Shown: positions 52,601 through 60,852 of the stretch, piece by piece
Layout: each line of letters opens with the position of its first letter
Position numbering within the stretch: position 1 is the stretch's first letter
Assembly (NCBI RefSeq): GCF_017814915.1
Contig: NZ_JAGIPZ010000002.1
Location: forward strand, 90,984 to 154,983
DNA length: 64,000 bases
DNA from: Herbaspirillum sp. LeCh32-8
GTDB lineage: Bacteria; Pseudomonadota; Gammaproteobacteria; Burkholderiales; Burkholderiaceae_D
Direction: 5' to 3'
Program-made: the position numbers and the translations under genes
The notes under the pieces: generated by a model
Seen by the model: the letters and a program-made list of their open reading frames with translations, nothing else
Databases searched by the model: none
Told to the model about the DNA's origin: nothing

Positions 52601-53034
52601 TCAAGCTCCTTAATAAGTGCAACAGGTCAAAAAAGCCTCGCCGTGGGCAGTCGGTGCTCGATGCACGGGCATACGGGGCAGCAACGACGCGCCCGGATCT
52701 CTTGCGATCCGGACAATAGCGCGCCTGGGGCGGGACGGTCAATTCGTAACGCTTGCGTGGCGCAAGCAGGGTTGGCCGGATCGGACAACCGGATGAAAGG
52801 GGATGGACTGGGATCCGACAGGTACCGCCGTGGCAGCGATACAGGTGAGAAGGGGACCAAAGACTTTCAGCTTGCCGTACGGGCAAGCCCCGACAGTATA
52901 CCGGTGATCGGCCGGTTCATCCAGCCAAAACCCACCGGCCGCGGTTGCGGCGGCATTTTCTTTTCGGCAATTATCGCCGCAAAGCCGCTTGCGGCGGGCG
53001 CAAGGCGGCATTTCGCGGGAGTCGGCGGGCGTTG
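52601..53034. other. Intergenic region between infA and ribE
   Basis: No gene is supported. It holds a CCGGATC-N6-GATCCGG hairpin at 52693-52712 and a GC-rich dyad CCGCAA/TTGCGG around 52979-52996 just beyond the ribE stop, which could act as its terminator although a clear T-tract is missing. The infA promoter should lie near 52620-52740 on the minus strand. Confidence 0.45.
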
Positions 53035-53652
53035 TTACTTGGCGGCGCTGCTGAGCATACGCTCGACATAACGCGCAATCAGGTCGATTTCCAGGTTGAC
53101 CTTGCTGCCGGCCTTGAGGTGCTTGAGGGTGGTCACTTCCACCGTGTGCGGGATCAGGTTGATCGAGAAGCGGCAGGCCTCGGCCAGGTCTTCCACACGG
53201 TTGACGGTCAGCGACACGCCGTTGACCACGATCGAGCCCTTGTAGGCCAGGTACTTGCCCAGCGCCTTGGGGGCGTCGACGATCAGTTCGCGCGATTCGC
53301 CCACCGGCTCGAAGGAGTGCACCCGGCCCAGGCCGTCGACGTGGCCGGAGACCAGGTGGCCGCCCAGGCGCTCGGCCAGGGTCAGGGCCTTTTCCAGGTT
53401 GACCTCGCCGGTCGCGTCCAGGCCGGCGGTGAGGTTGAGGCTCTCGCGCGAGACGTCGACGGTGAAGCCGGCGGCGGTCTTTTCCACCACCGTCATGCAG
53501 GCGCCGTTGATGGCGATCGAGTCGCCCAGGCCGACGTCGGCCATGGGCAGCGCGCCGGCGTCGATGGTCAGGCGCACGCCGGCGTCAGGGCCGGCGGCCA
53601 GTGCTTGTACGGATGTGATGTTGCCGACGGCGGCGACGATACCTGTAAACAT
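53035..53652 (-). CDS. ribE: Riboflavin synthase alpha subunit
   Basis: 205-residue enzyme with two lumazine-binding barrels. It starts with the hallmark MFTGIVAAVGNI, has the internal INGACMTVVEKTAAGFTVDV near residue 48, and the second repeat contains VNGVSLTVNRV near 145. It dismutates two 6,7-dimethyl-8-ribityllumazines to riboflavin. It lies 22 bases downstream of ribD on the same strand, a two-gene riboflavin operon. No FMN riboswitch is visible upstream of either gene. Confidence 0.95.
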   Translation of the reverse strand: MFTGIVAAVGNITSVQALAAGPDAGVRLTIDAGALPMADVGLGDSIAINGACMTVVEKTAAGFTVDVSRESLNLTAGLDATGEVNLEKALTLAERLGGHLVSGHVDGLGRVHSFEPVGESRELIVDAPKALGKYLAYKGSIVVNGVSLTVNRVEDLAEACRFSINLIPHTVEVTTLKHLKAGSKVNLEIDLIARYVERMLSSAAK

Positions 53653-53674
53653 GATTCTGTCCTGGAACTGTCAG

Positions 53675-54796
53675 TCAATTGAAGCGTGCAAGGATACGCA
53701 AATCCGGGCCGATCTGCTTGACCTCGGTAAAGTGCAGGCCCACCTTGCCGGACAGGTCTTCCAGCGGCGGCAGGTCAAACATGTTGCGGCCTTCGCCCAG
53801 GAGGTTGGGCGCCAGGTAGACCAGCAGTTCGTTGACGCAGCCTTCGCGCACCAGCGAGCCGTTGAGCTTGGCGCCGGCTTCCACGTGCAGTTCGTTGATC
53901 TGGCGCTGGCCCAGCTCGCGTACCAGTGCGGGCAGGTCGACCTTGCCGTCGGCATTGGCCAGCACGATGACCTCGGCGCCCTGGGCTTCCAGCGCGGCGG
54001 TTTTCTCGCGGTCGTCGGCGGCGGTGAACACCCAGGTGCCGCCGCCCTGGATCACGCGCGCCTCAGGCGTCACCACCAGCTTGCTGTCGACCACGATGCG
54101 GCGCGGCTGGCGCGGCGTCTCGATGGCGCGCACGGTGAGTTGGGCGTCGTCCTTGGCGATGGTGCCGATGCCGGCCATGATGGCGCAGGCGCGGGCGCGC
54201 CAGATGTGGCCGTCGTCGCGCGCCGCCTGGCTGGTGATCCACTGGCTCACGCCGTTGTGCAGGGCGGTCTTGCCGTCCAGGCTGGAGGCGGTCTTCATGC
54301 GCACCCACGGCTTGCCGGTGCGCATGCGGTGCAGGAAGCCGATGTTGATCTCGGTCGCTTCTTCTTCCAGCAGGCCGCAGGCGACCTCGATCCCGGCCGC
54401 CTGCAATTTGGCCAGGCCCTGGCCTGCCACCAGCGGATTGGGATCGGCGATGGCGGCCACCACGCGCGCCACGCCGGCCTTGACCAGCGCATCGGCGCAG
54501 GGCGGGGTGCGGCCGAAATGGCTGCAGGGTTCCAGCGTCACATAGACGGTGGCGCCGCGCACGTCCTGGCCGCGCGCGGCGGCGTCGGCCAGCGCCTGGA
54601 TCTCGGCGTGGTTGCCGCCGGGCGGCTGGGTGAAGCCGGCGCCGATGACGCGCCGGTTCTTCACGATCACGCAGCCCACGCGCGGATTGGGCGTGGTGTT
54701 GAGCATGCCGAAGCCGGCCTGGACCAGCGCCAGCGCCATGGCTTGCTGGTCGTTGTCGACGTCGAATTCGTAGATCGGGTCTTCTGTGAGATTCAT
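53675..54796 (-). CDS. ribD: Riboflavin biosynthesis deaminase/reductase RibD
   Basis: 373-residue bifunctional enzyme. The N-terminal zinc deaminase shows GGNHAEIQAL (H, E) and PCSHFGRTPPC (two Cys), about residues 60-100. The C-terminal reductase starts near 150 with VRMKTASSLDGKTAL. It converts the first pyrimidine intermediate to 5-amino-6-ribitylamino-uracil phosphate. ATG 54796 is chosen; the longer frame up to 54877 has no homologous N-terminus. The next upstream gene, fimT, ends 140 bases away in the same direction. Confidence 0.94.
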   Translation of the reverse strand: MNLTEDPIYEFDVDNDQQAMALALVQAGFGMLNTTPNPRVGCVIVKNRRVIGAGFTQPPGGNHAEIQALADAAARGQDVRGATVYVTLEPCSHFGRTPPCADALVKAGVARVVAAIADPNPLVAGQGLAKLQAAGIEVACGLLEEEATEINIGFLHRMRTGKPWVRMKTASSLDGKTALHNGVSQWITSQAARDDGHIWRARACAIMAGIGTIAKDDAQLTVRAIETPRQPRRIVVDSKLVVTPEARVIQGGGTWVFTAADDREKTAALEAQGAEVIVLANADGKVDLPALVRELGQRQINELHVEAGAKLNGSLVREGCVNELLVYLAPNLLGEGRNMFDLPPLEDLSGKVGLHFTEVKQIGPDLRILARFN

Positions 54797-54936
54797 GGGT
54801 CTGCCGTATGGGGAAGCGGCGCCGTTCGCGCGGTGCGCGGCGGCGGCCGAATGTTCGCCAATATACACGGCTTTCAACGCGGTTTTGAAGGCGGCCTTGC
54901 TGCACGGCGCGCAGCCTTCGGACGCCGGCGCCCGGC

Positions 54937-55401
54937 TCAGCCGGGATCGCAGTTGCGCTCGGCCTCCGGGTTGCAGACCCGCGCGCGGCCGAGGAAATTG
55001 ATGCGCACCACGCGCGTCCTCGCGCCGCTGCTGAAGAGCCAGCTGCCGAACGCGACCGGCTGGCCGCCGGGCTGGTAGGCCACCAGCTCGCCGCCGGTGG
55101 TGTAGCTGACGCTGATGCCGGCCGGCAGCGGCGACTGCGTCATCACCACGCGCTCGCCGGTGTCGATCTTCCAGCCGCTGGCCCAGTCGCGGCCGTCGTT
55201 AGGCGTCATGCGCGCGGTCGCGCCGCGGCGCAAGGCTTCCGAGCGCGTCAGCGTGGCGCTGTGGAAGAAGGCGTTGCCCGCGGCGACCAGCTGCTGCTCG
55301 GCAGTCAGGGCCTGCAGCATCGGCACGCCGGCGGCCAGCAGGATGCCGGCGATCAGCAGCACCACCATCAGCTCCAGCAAGGTGAATCCGCGGCAACGCA
55401 T
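54937..55401 (-). CDS. fimT: Type IV pilus minor pilin FimT/FimU (GspH domain)
   Basis: 154-residue pseudopilin. A very short leader MRCRG precedes FTLLELMVVLLIAG, the type IV prepilin peptidase site with E5, followed by a GspH-like domain. It is the last gene of a five-gene minor-pilin operon, 3 bases after the pilE-like gene. Minor pilins form the priming complex at the pilus tip. Confidence 0.85.
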   Translation of the reverse strand: MRCRGFTLLELMVVLLIAGILLAAGVPMLQALTAEQQLVAAGNAFFHSATLTRSEALRRGATARMTPNDGRDWASGWKIDTGERVVMTQSPLPAGISVSYTTGGELVAYQPGGQPVAFGSWLFSSGARTRVVRINFLGRARVCNPEAERNCDPG

Positions 55402-55404
55402 GGC

Positions 55405-55836
55405 TTACCAGCAGCTGTCGCCGGCGGCGCCGCGCCGGCCGCGCGTGTCGACGTAGAGGGCGCCGCACTGCTGGTCGTGATGGATGCCGGCCGGCGTGGC
55501 GGTGACGCGCACGCAGCTGCGCAGGTCTTCGCCTTCGCAGGCCTGGGCGGCGATGTGGTAAGCGCTGCGTTCCGGCCGTTCGCCGGAAAACCATTTGAAC
55601 TCCGCTTCGCCATTGCCGGGCTGGAAGGCGCGATAGGCGTGGCGGTAAGAGAACTGGCGCTCCTCCTGCACCAGCACGCGCAGCAGCGCGGCGCGGCCCT
55701 CGGCGCGCCGGCTCGTCAGCATGTGCTGCTGGTAGCCGCCCCAGGCGGTGGTGGTCAGGATGGCGGTGATGGCCATGACCGTCACGAGTTCGATCAGGGT
55801 CAGGCCGCGCTGGCGATGGATGGGTGTCGGGGTCAT
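55405..55836 (-). CDS. pilE: Type IV pilin PilE-like
   Basis: 143-residue pilin-like protein. The leader MTPTPIHRQRG precedes LTLIELVTVMAITAILTT with E5. The C-terminal part contains four cysteines, including a terminal SCW end, in keeping with the disulfide-bonded PilE minor pilins. ATG 55836 is chosen over an open frame reaching 55989. Ten bases separate it from pilX. Confidence 0.82.
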   Translation of the reverse strand: MTPTPIHRQRGLTLIELVTVMAITAILTTTAWGGYQQHMLTSRRAEGRAALLRVLVQEERQFSYRHAYRAFQPGNGEAEFKWFSGERPERSAYHIAAQACEGEDLRSCVRVTATPAGIHHDQQCGALYVDTRGRRGAAGDSCW

Positions 55837-55846
55837 GGGGGTGTTG

Positions 55847-56476
55847 TCATGGAAGGGGAAGGGGGCGCCAGGCGAGCCGGCGGCATTCGACCTGGCCGCC
55901 GGCGATGGTCTGCCGGCGGACCACCGCCTGCAAGCCGGCCCGCGCCTGGCCGGGGCCGAAACCGGCGGCGCTGATGCGGTAGAGCGCAACTTGCTTGTCG
56001 TCGGGGTTGTCGCCGCTTGCGTCGTCTTTGTTGCCCGCCTCGGTGGATGCAGGGGCCGGCAGCAGTTCGATCAGGTAGCGCGGCGGCGCCACGTCGTAGA
56101 GCCGCAGGCGGCGGCCGGTGAACTCGCCATAGGTGGCGGCGCCTGCGCCGTCGGCCGTCAGTTGTCGAGGCTCCCAGACCCGCTCCTTCTGCGCGGCGCG
56201 GCACAGGCCGAGCCCCGCGGCGTCGCTGCGGCAGCCGGGCTCGCCCGGGAAGGCGGCCGGCGTGACGCGCACGCCGCCGCGGATGTCTTCACAGGCATCG
56301 TCCAGCGCGGCTTGCGCGGCCAGCATGGCGTGCAGGTGGGCGCGATGGTTGCGCCCGGCATGTTCGTCCAGCGCCAGCAGCGAGGCGGTGGCGGTGCCCA
56401 GCAACAGGATCACGGCCAGCATCACCAGGGCGATGACCAGTGCTGCGCCTTGCTGTTTGCGGGCGTCGTCGTTCAT
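55847..56476 (-). CDS. pilX: Type IV pilus assembly protein PilX
   Basis: 209-residue minor pilin-like protein. The N-terminus QQGAALVIALVMLAVILLLG is the PilX hallmark: a hydrophobic helix without the E5 residue. The start overlaps the pilW stop by 4 bases (ATGA), showing translational coupling. The C-terminal domain is poorly conserved, as usual. Confidence 0.82.
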   Translation of the reverse strand: MNDDARKQQGAALVIALVMLAVILLLGTATASLLALDEHAGRNHRAHLHAMLAAQAALDDACEDIRGGVRVTPAAFPGEPGCRSDAAGLGLCRAAQKERVWEPRQLTADGAGAATYGEFTGRRLRLYDVAPPRYLIELLPAPASTEAGNKDDASGDNPDDKQVALYRISAAGFGPGQARAGLQAVVRRQTIAGGQVECRRLAWRPLPLP

Positions 56477-57369
56477 GGCGCAGTTGATTTGTCCACAGGC
56501 ATATTGCGCAGGAACACGGTGGTTTGGAACACCATGCGCAGCCGTTGCTCGCCGCGCTTTTCCGTGTAGCGCCAGGCGCTGTCGTTATCGGCTCCTCCGA
56601 ACAACTGATACGTGCGCGGCGTGGCGCCTGCAGGCGCGGGACGACGCAGGGTGCCGCGCACCAGCAGGGCGATGCGCACCAGCCGCACGCGACGCCAGTC
56701 GTCGCCGGAAATGGCGGAAGCGTCGAGCCAGCGGTCGGGCTGGCCGTCGCCATCGCTGTCGAGGGCGTAGCGCAGCTGCATCGCCTCTACGCCGCGCGCC
56801 ACGGCGTCCGAGGTCCAGCCGCCCTTCTTGCCGCGATAGCGGCAGCGCAGCTCGGGTTCATTGCCCACGCCGAGGGCGATGCTGTAGATGACCCAGCTGC
56901 GCGCGGCGTCTTGCGGGCGGGTGTCGGTGACGGCGGCGCCGCTGCAGTTGCGCACCATCCCGCCGGCCTGTGGCGGCGCACCCAGCAGGCCGATCATCAG
57001 CAGGTCGCTCTGGTTGTAGCCGTGGCCGCGGCGCGGGCCGGTTTTGTCTTGCGCCGGGTCGAAGGCATGGGCGTCGAGGCTGTCGTCCGCGCCGAGCAAG
57101 CCGGGCTTCAGTGCCGACGCTTGCTGCGACGACAGTGTTTCCCACGGCAGGTGGCCGGCCTGGCGCAAGGCTTCGGCGAGATGGGACAGCGCCATGCGTC
57201 CGGTCTCTTGTACGCGCGCTGCATCGTCGATGTCCTGATAGGCGGCGCGGGCGTTCTGCAGCAGTGCGGTGGCGGCCAGCACCACCAGCAGACCCAGGGC
57301 CAGCGAGATCATCAGCTCGACCAGCGTCAGGCCGGCCTGTCTTGTGTAGAGGCGGGGAGCGCGCATCAT
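56473..57369 (-). CDS. pilW: Type IV pilus assembly protein PilW
   Basis: 298-residue minor pilin. The leader ends RQAG before LTLVELMISLALGLLVV with E5. The long C-terminal domain contains LLMIGLLG and LRYALDSDGDGQPDRW stretches as in PilW proteins. The start at 57369 overlaps the pilV stop by 4 bases (ATGA). An open frame extends further upstream but overlaps pilV and is not used. Confidence 0.84.
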   Translation of the reverse strand: MMRAPRLYTRQAGLTLVELMISLALGLLVVLAATALLQNARAAYQDIDDAARVQETGRMALSHLAEALRQAGHLPWETLSSQQASALKPGLLGADDSLDAHAFDPAQDKTGPRRGHGYNQSDLLMIGLLGAPPQAGGMVRNCSGAAVTDTRPQDAARSWVIYSIALGVGNEPELRCRYRGKKGGWTSDAVARGVEAMQLRYALDSDGDGQPDRWLDASAISGDDWRRVRLVRIALLVRGTLRRPAPAGATPRTYQLFGGADNDSAWRYTEKRGEQRLRMVFQTTVFLRNMPVDKSTAP

Positions 57370-57890
57370 CGTCCTATCGGGAGCGCCAGCATGGGCCCGG
57401 CCTGGGCGGCGCGGGCGGCATCCGCGCCGCTGCGCCAGCCAAGCTTGACGATCACCGCTGCGGCGGGATCGTCGTCGCAGCGCCAGTCGTCGCCGGCATC
57501 GGTGCGGCCGTCGCGGCAGACCACGGCGTGCGCGCCCGGCAGCTCGCGCGCCAGCCGTTCGTTCCACTGTGCGATGCCGGCGCGGACGAAACCGTCGGCA
57601 TCGCAGCCGGAGCGGCAGTCGGGGGCAACGGCGGTGGAGCCGGTTGCGGCGTTCGACGCATCGAACACAAACAGATAGGGATCAGGGCCGTCAGGCGCGG
57701 CCGCGCGGTAGGCCGCGCGCAACTCCGCCAGTTCGAGCGCCATGGCAGTAGCGCTGGCCTGCAGCGTGGCGTCGCGATGGCTGCGCAGCACATGCAGCTG
57801 CAGCATCAGCATGGCCAGCGCGCCGGTGCCGATCACCAGCAGGGCGACCAGCACTTCTGTCATCGTGAAGCCGGAGGAGGAAGAGCGCAT
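57366..57890 (-). CDS. pilV: Type IV pilus modification/minor pilin PilV
   Basis: 174-residue minor pilin and first gene of the operon. The leader MRSSSSG is followed by FTMTEVLVALLVIGTGALAML with E5, typical of PilV. The remainder has several cysteines. The next operon upstream ends at a terminator at 57934-57965, so the promoter must lie in the 40-60 bases before the start. Confidence 0.84.
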   Translation of the reverse strand: MRSSSSGFTMTEVLVALLVIGTGALAMLMLQLHVLRSHRDATLQASATAMALELAELRAAYRAAAPDGPDPYLFVFDASNAATGSTAVAPDCRSGCDADGFVRAGIAQWNERLARELPGAHAVVCRDGRTDAGDDWRCDDDPAAAVIVKLGWRSGADAARAAQAGPMLALPIGR

Positions 57891-57933
57891 GGGCCAGTTC
57901 CCGAGGGCGGAAACCGGCGAGTGTAGGAGAAAG

Positions 57934-57965
57934 AAAAAGCGCCCCGGCGGGCGGGGCGCTTATTT
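57934..57965 (-). terminator. Intrinsic terminator of the ypfJ-DUF924 operon
   Basis: Read on the minus strand, stem AGCGCCCC/GGGGCGCT with a 7-base loop is followed by a T-rich tract (TTTTCTTTCT). It lies 56 bases beyond the DUF924 stop. Confidence 0.88.
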
Positions 57966-58021
57966 CGTGATGGCGTCGAAGATGTTCACCGCAGCCATCG
58001 AAGCGATCAAGGGACGAGCGT

Positions 58022-58654
58022 CTAGAAAGACGATCCCGGCTGCAGCAGGAACTCGGTTTCCTCGGCGCTGGAGGCGCGGCCGAGGATCTTGTTGCGGTGG
58101 GGGAAGCGGCCGAAGCGCTCGATCACGGCGTGGTGCTTCTTCGCATAATCGGCAAAGCCGTCGAAGTGCTTGCGATGTGCGTCGCCGGCGTCACGCGCTT
58201 CCTTGGCCAAGACGCGGAACAACTGCAGCGAATATTCCTGGTCGTCGATGTCTTCGGAATGCTCCAGCGGCAGGTAGACGAACACGCGGGCGATCGCCGG
58301 CAGCTCCTGGTCCATGCCCATGGCCAGCGCCAGGTGGGTGTGCTGGCGCGCCAGCTCGTCGAAGTCGAAGGACTGCGGCGTGCCGCGGTGGATGTTGCGC
58401 GGGAACTGGTCCAGCAGCAGGATCAGCGCCAGCATGGAGCGGGCCGAGTCGGCCCAGTCCGCCAGCCGGTTGGCGGCGGCTTCTTTCAGCAGCGGCTCGA
58501 AGCGGGTACGGCATTGGGCGTCGATCTCGGGATTCTTGCTCCACCACAGCGGCTGCTGGCGTTGCGCGACGTCCGGCGCGGAGGCGCTTTCCCAGTCGGC
58601 GCCGAACCAGAAATCGAGGATCTCGTCGACCTGTTGCTGCACAGCGGCGCCCAT
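58022..58654 (-). CDS. DUF924 family protein
   Basis: 210-residue alpha-helical protein of the DUF924 family, related to TPR-like folds. Marks are VDEILDFWFG near residue 10, then LILLLDQFPRNIHRGT near 75 and YLPLEHSEDIDDQ near 125, all highly conserved in this family. The function is unknown. It starts 2 bases after the S4-domain gene as the last gene of a five-gene minus-strand operon. Confidence 0.88.
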   Translation of the reverse strand: MGAAVQQQVDEILDFWFGADWESASAPDVAQRQQPLWWSKNPEIDAQCRTRFEPLLKEAAANRLADWADSARSMLALILLLDQFPRNIHRGTPQSFDFDELARQHTHLALAMGMDQELPAIARVFVYLPLEHSEDIDDQEYSLQLFRVLAKEARDAGDAHRKHFDGFADYAKKHHAVIERFGRFPHRNKILGRASSAEETEFLLQPGSSF

Positions 58655-58656
58655 CT

Positions 58657-58875
58657 TCACGCCACCAAGGTGATCTGCACGTCGCCCAGCGCGACCTTCT
58701 GGCCGGCGGCGATCTTGCAGGTCTTGCGCGACTCGGTCTTGCCGTCGACCTTGACCACGCCCTCGGCCACCAGTTGCTTGCCGGCGCCGCCGCTGTCGCA
58801 CAGGCCGCAGAGTTTCAGGAGCTGGTTCAGTTCCACGTAAGGATGGCCGTCCAGCGGGAAGGTGATTTTTTGCAT
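58657..58875 (-). CDS. S4-domain RNA-binding protein, YbcJ type
   Basis: 72-residue S4-like protein. It shows the short alpha-L pattern YVELNQLLKLCGLCDSGGAG, then AEGVVKVDGKTESRKTCKI. YbcJ-type proteins bind RNA and may act on ribosomes, but their role is not established. It is translationally close to DUF924 (2-base gap). Confidence 0.88.
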   Translation of the reverse strand: MQKITFPLDGHPYVELNQLLKLCGLCDSGGAGKQLVAEGVVKVDGKTESRKTCKIAAGQKVALGDVQITLVA

Positions 58876-58917
58876 GGTGCTTCTTTCAGTGTTTCAGGTG
58901 ATTCATCAGGTGCAGGC

Positions 58918-59202
58918 TCAGGCCTGCGCCAGGGTCTGCCCGGCTTTGTCGAGCCAGGTGTTGAGGCTGTCGGTCAGGTCTTTCTGGCTGAACGAACAGC
59001 TTTCTTCGGTGAACAGGCTGCCCGCTTCCAGGCGGCCCAGCAGGTCTTCGGCGACCTGCTGGTAGCGCGGCGGCAGCGCCGCCATCACGTCGCCGCGGGC
59101 GCGCCAGAGGGCGCACAGGCCGGCGACGTCGGTCTCGCCGCTGTGCAGGCGGGCCAGTGCGTCGCGCATGGCGGAGAGCTGCGGTTCGAATGCTTGCGTC
59201 AT
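58918..59202 (-). CDS. Conserved small hypothetical protein
   Basis: 94-residue acidic, helical protein with no signal peptide or membrane segment. I do not recognise the family. Codon use is coding-like, and the gene is tightly packed between the MAPEG gene (17 bases) and the S4 gene (42 bases). ATG 59202 is used; ATG 59214 would add four residues. Confidence 0.65.
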   Translation of the reverse strand: MTQAFEPQLSAMRDALARLHSGETDVAGLCALWRARGDVMAALPPRYQQVAEDLLGRLEAGSLFTEESCSFSQKDLTDSLNTWLDKAGQTLAQA

Positions 59203-59219
59203 GGTTTGCTCCATCGGGT

Positions 59220-59603
59220 TCAGCCGTGCAGCGCGGCGATCGCGAACAGCGCGAGCACGCACAGCAGGCCCAGGATCCACACCGCCGAGCGGGCGGAGGG
59301 TTTGTCGGTGAGGTAAAGCGCGGTGTAGAGCACGCGCGCGGCGATGAACAGCATTGCCGCCGTGTCGATGCTGCCCTGGGCCGCGCCCACCTGCTGCGCC
59401 ACCAGCACGCCGGCGGCGAAGAAAGGGAAGGCTTCGAGGTGGTTGCGGTGCGCGTAGTCGGCGCGGCGGCGCAGGCCGGTCTGCTTTTCCAGCCAGGCGC
59501 GCGGCTCGGAGTTGTCGAAGTCGCGCTTGCCCCATTTGGCGATGGCCACGGTGAAGAAGGGCAGCAGGCCGGCGATCAGGATGCACCAATAGGAAATCGG
59601 CAT
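59220..59603 (-). CDS. MAPEG family membrane protein
   Basis: 127-residue integral membrane protein with four hydrophobic helices. The pattern DFDNSEPRAWLEKQTGLRRRADYAHRNHLEAFPFFAAGV (here cited in parts: RRADYAHRNHLE and EAFPFFAAG) matches the bacterial MAPEG family. Eukaryotic members are glutathione-dependent eicosanoid enzymes; bacterial roles are mostly unknown. It starts 7 bases after ypfJ. Confidence 0.83.
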   Translation of the reverse strand: MPISYWCILIAGLLPFFTVAIAKWGKRDFDNSEPRAWLEKQTGLRRRADYAHRNHLEAFPFFAAGVLVAQQVGAAQGSIDTAAMLFIAARVLYTALYLTDKPSARSAVWILGLLCVLALFAIAALHG

Positions 59604-59610
59604 AGGGTCC

Positions 59611-60507
59611 TTACAGTTGTTTTGCGGCGAAGGTATTGCAGCTGCTGACCTTGCCCTCGGTGATGCCGCGCTTGAACCAGGCCACGCGTTGCGCCGAGGT
59701 GCCGTGGGTGAACGAATCCGGCACCACGGTGCCGCGCGCCTGGCGCTGCAGGGCATCGTCGCCGATGGCCGAGGCCGCGTTCAGGGCGTCTTCGATATCG
59801 CCTTGCTCCAGGATGTGGCGCGCCTGGTCGGCGTGGTAGGCCCACACGCCGGCGAAGCAGTCGGCCTGCAGCTCCAGCCGCACCGACATCGCATTGGCCT
59901 GCTTTTCGGTGGCGTTGCGGCGGGCGGCGTCGACCTTGTCGGAAATGCCCATCAGGTGCTGCACATGGTGGCCCACCTCGTGCGCGATCACATAGGCCTG
60001 GGCGAAGTTGCCGGAGACCTTGAAGCGCTGCTTCATCAGTTCATAAAAGGACAGGTCGATGTAGACCTTCTGGTCGCCCGGGCAGTAGAACGGGCCGGTG
60101 GCGGTCTGGCCGGTGCCGCAGGCGGTGGGCGTGCTGCCCGAGAACAGCACCAGCCTGGGACGCACGTATTGCGCGTTGTTGGCGGCGAAGATCGGGCCCC
60201 AGGTGTCTTCGGTGTCGGCCAGCACGGTGGAGACAAAGCGCGCCATCTGGTCGTCCGGCGGCGGCTTGTGGGCCGGCGCATGCTGTTGCTGCACGGGGAC
60301 CTGGCCGCCGCCGCCCGACAGCAGGTCCAGCATGGTCAGCGGATTGATGCCGAGGAAATAGGACGCCACCAGCGCCACCGCCACGGTGCCCAGCCCGATG
60401 GAGCGGCCGCCGAAGCCGAAACCGCCGCCTCCTCCGCCATAGCCGCCGCCGTCGTCACCGCGGCGATCCTCGACGTTGTCGCTTTCGCGATTGCCTTCCC
60501 ATTTCAT
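59611..60507 (-). CDS. ypfJ: Neutral zinc metallopeptidase, YpfJ family
   Basis: 298-residue protein. A Gly-rich N-terminus (about 20-34) is followed by one membrane helix (about 39-60) and a zinc metallopeptidase domain with HEVGH at 176-180 and third-ligand region ELQADCFAG near 217. Conserved TPTACGTGQ and YCPGDQKVYIDLSFY near 126-155 are typical YpfJ (PF04228) strings. It is probably anchored in the inner membrane with the protease outside. It is the first gene of a five-gene operon. Substrates are unknown. Confidence 0.92.
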   Translation of the reverse strand: MKWEGNRESDNVEDRRGDDGGGYGGGGGGFGFGGRSIGLGTVAVALVASYFLGINPLTMLDLLSGGGGQVPVQQQHAPAHKPPPDDQMARFVSTVLADTEDTWGPIFAANNAQYVRPRLVLFSGSTPTACGTGQTATGPFYCPGDQKVYIDLSFYELMKQRFKVSGNFAQAYVIAHEVGHHVQHLMGISDKVDAARRNATEKQANAMSVRLELQADCFAGVWAYHADQARHILEQGDIEDALNAASAIGDDALQRQARGTVVPDSFTHGTSAQRVAWFKRGITEGKVSSCNTFAAKQL

Positions 60508-60852
60508 GATGTGTTCCTTTCCGGCGCCCGTCTGGCGCGGGCGCATGCGTGATGCTCGATGGCGCGATTGTAATGGAGCCGCGGGCGCTGCGGCTGAACC
60601 GGATGAGCTTGCTTGCGGTCAGATTTGTGACAAACCGCCGCGCAAACCGTTCTGTTTGTCGGTTTTGTCTGACGGCGGCGTGGAGGCACTGTCCGATTGC
60701 TCCGGCCCGATGCGGCACGGTATGTTGCAGCGTAAAACCGGAAATTCTTTGCGGCGAGGCAATTTGGTGGGAGGATGAAGCCGGTGCGTTCGCATCGTGC
60801 TGTTCCCTGCACCGCCGCCTTTCGAACAAAAAAACAGAACTGGAGGCTTCAC
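60508..60852. other. Divergent promoter region of ypfJ and fadE
   Basis: 345 bases between divergent genes. It contains a palindrome CAAAC-N6-GTTTG at 60643-60658 inside a larger imperfect dyad (GTCAGA at 60618 to TCTGAC at 60668-60673). CTGGAGG before 60853 is the fadE ribosome site. No gene is supported here. Confidence 0.55.
60643..60658. promoter_or_regulatory. Possible fatty-acid regulator operator upstream of fadE
   Basis: CAAAC-N6-GTTTG resembles the half-sites of the TetR-type fatty-acid regulator PsrA, though the spacer there is shorter. It lies about 195 bases before fadE within a wider dyad. Confidence 0.4.

Noticed and set aside
54797..54936. FMN riboswitch upstream of ribD
   Set aside because: The gap is only 140 bases and shows none of the conserved RFN element sequences.
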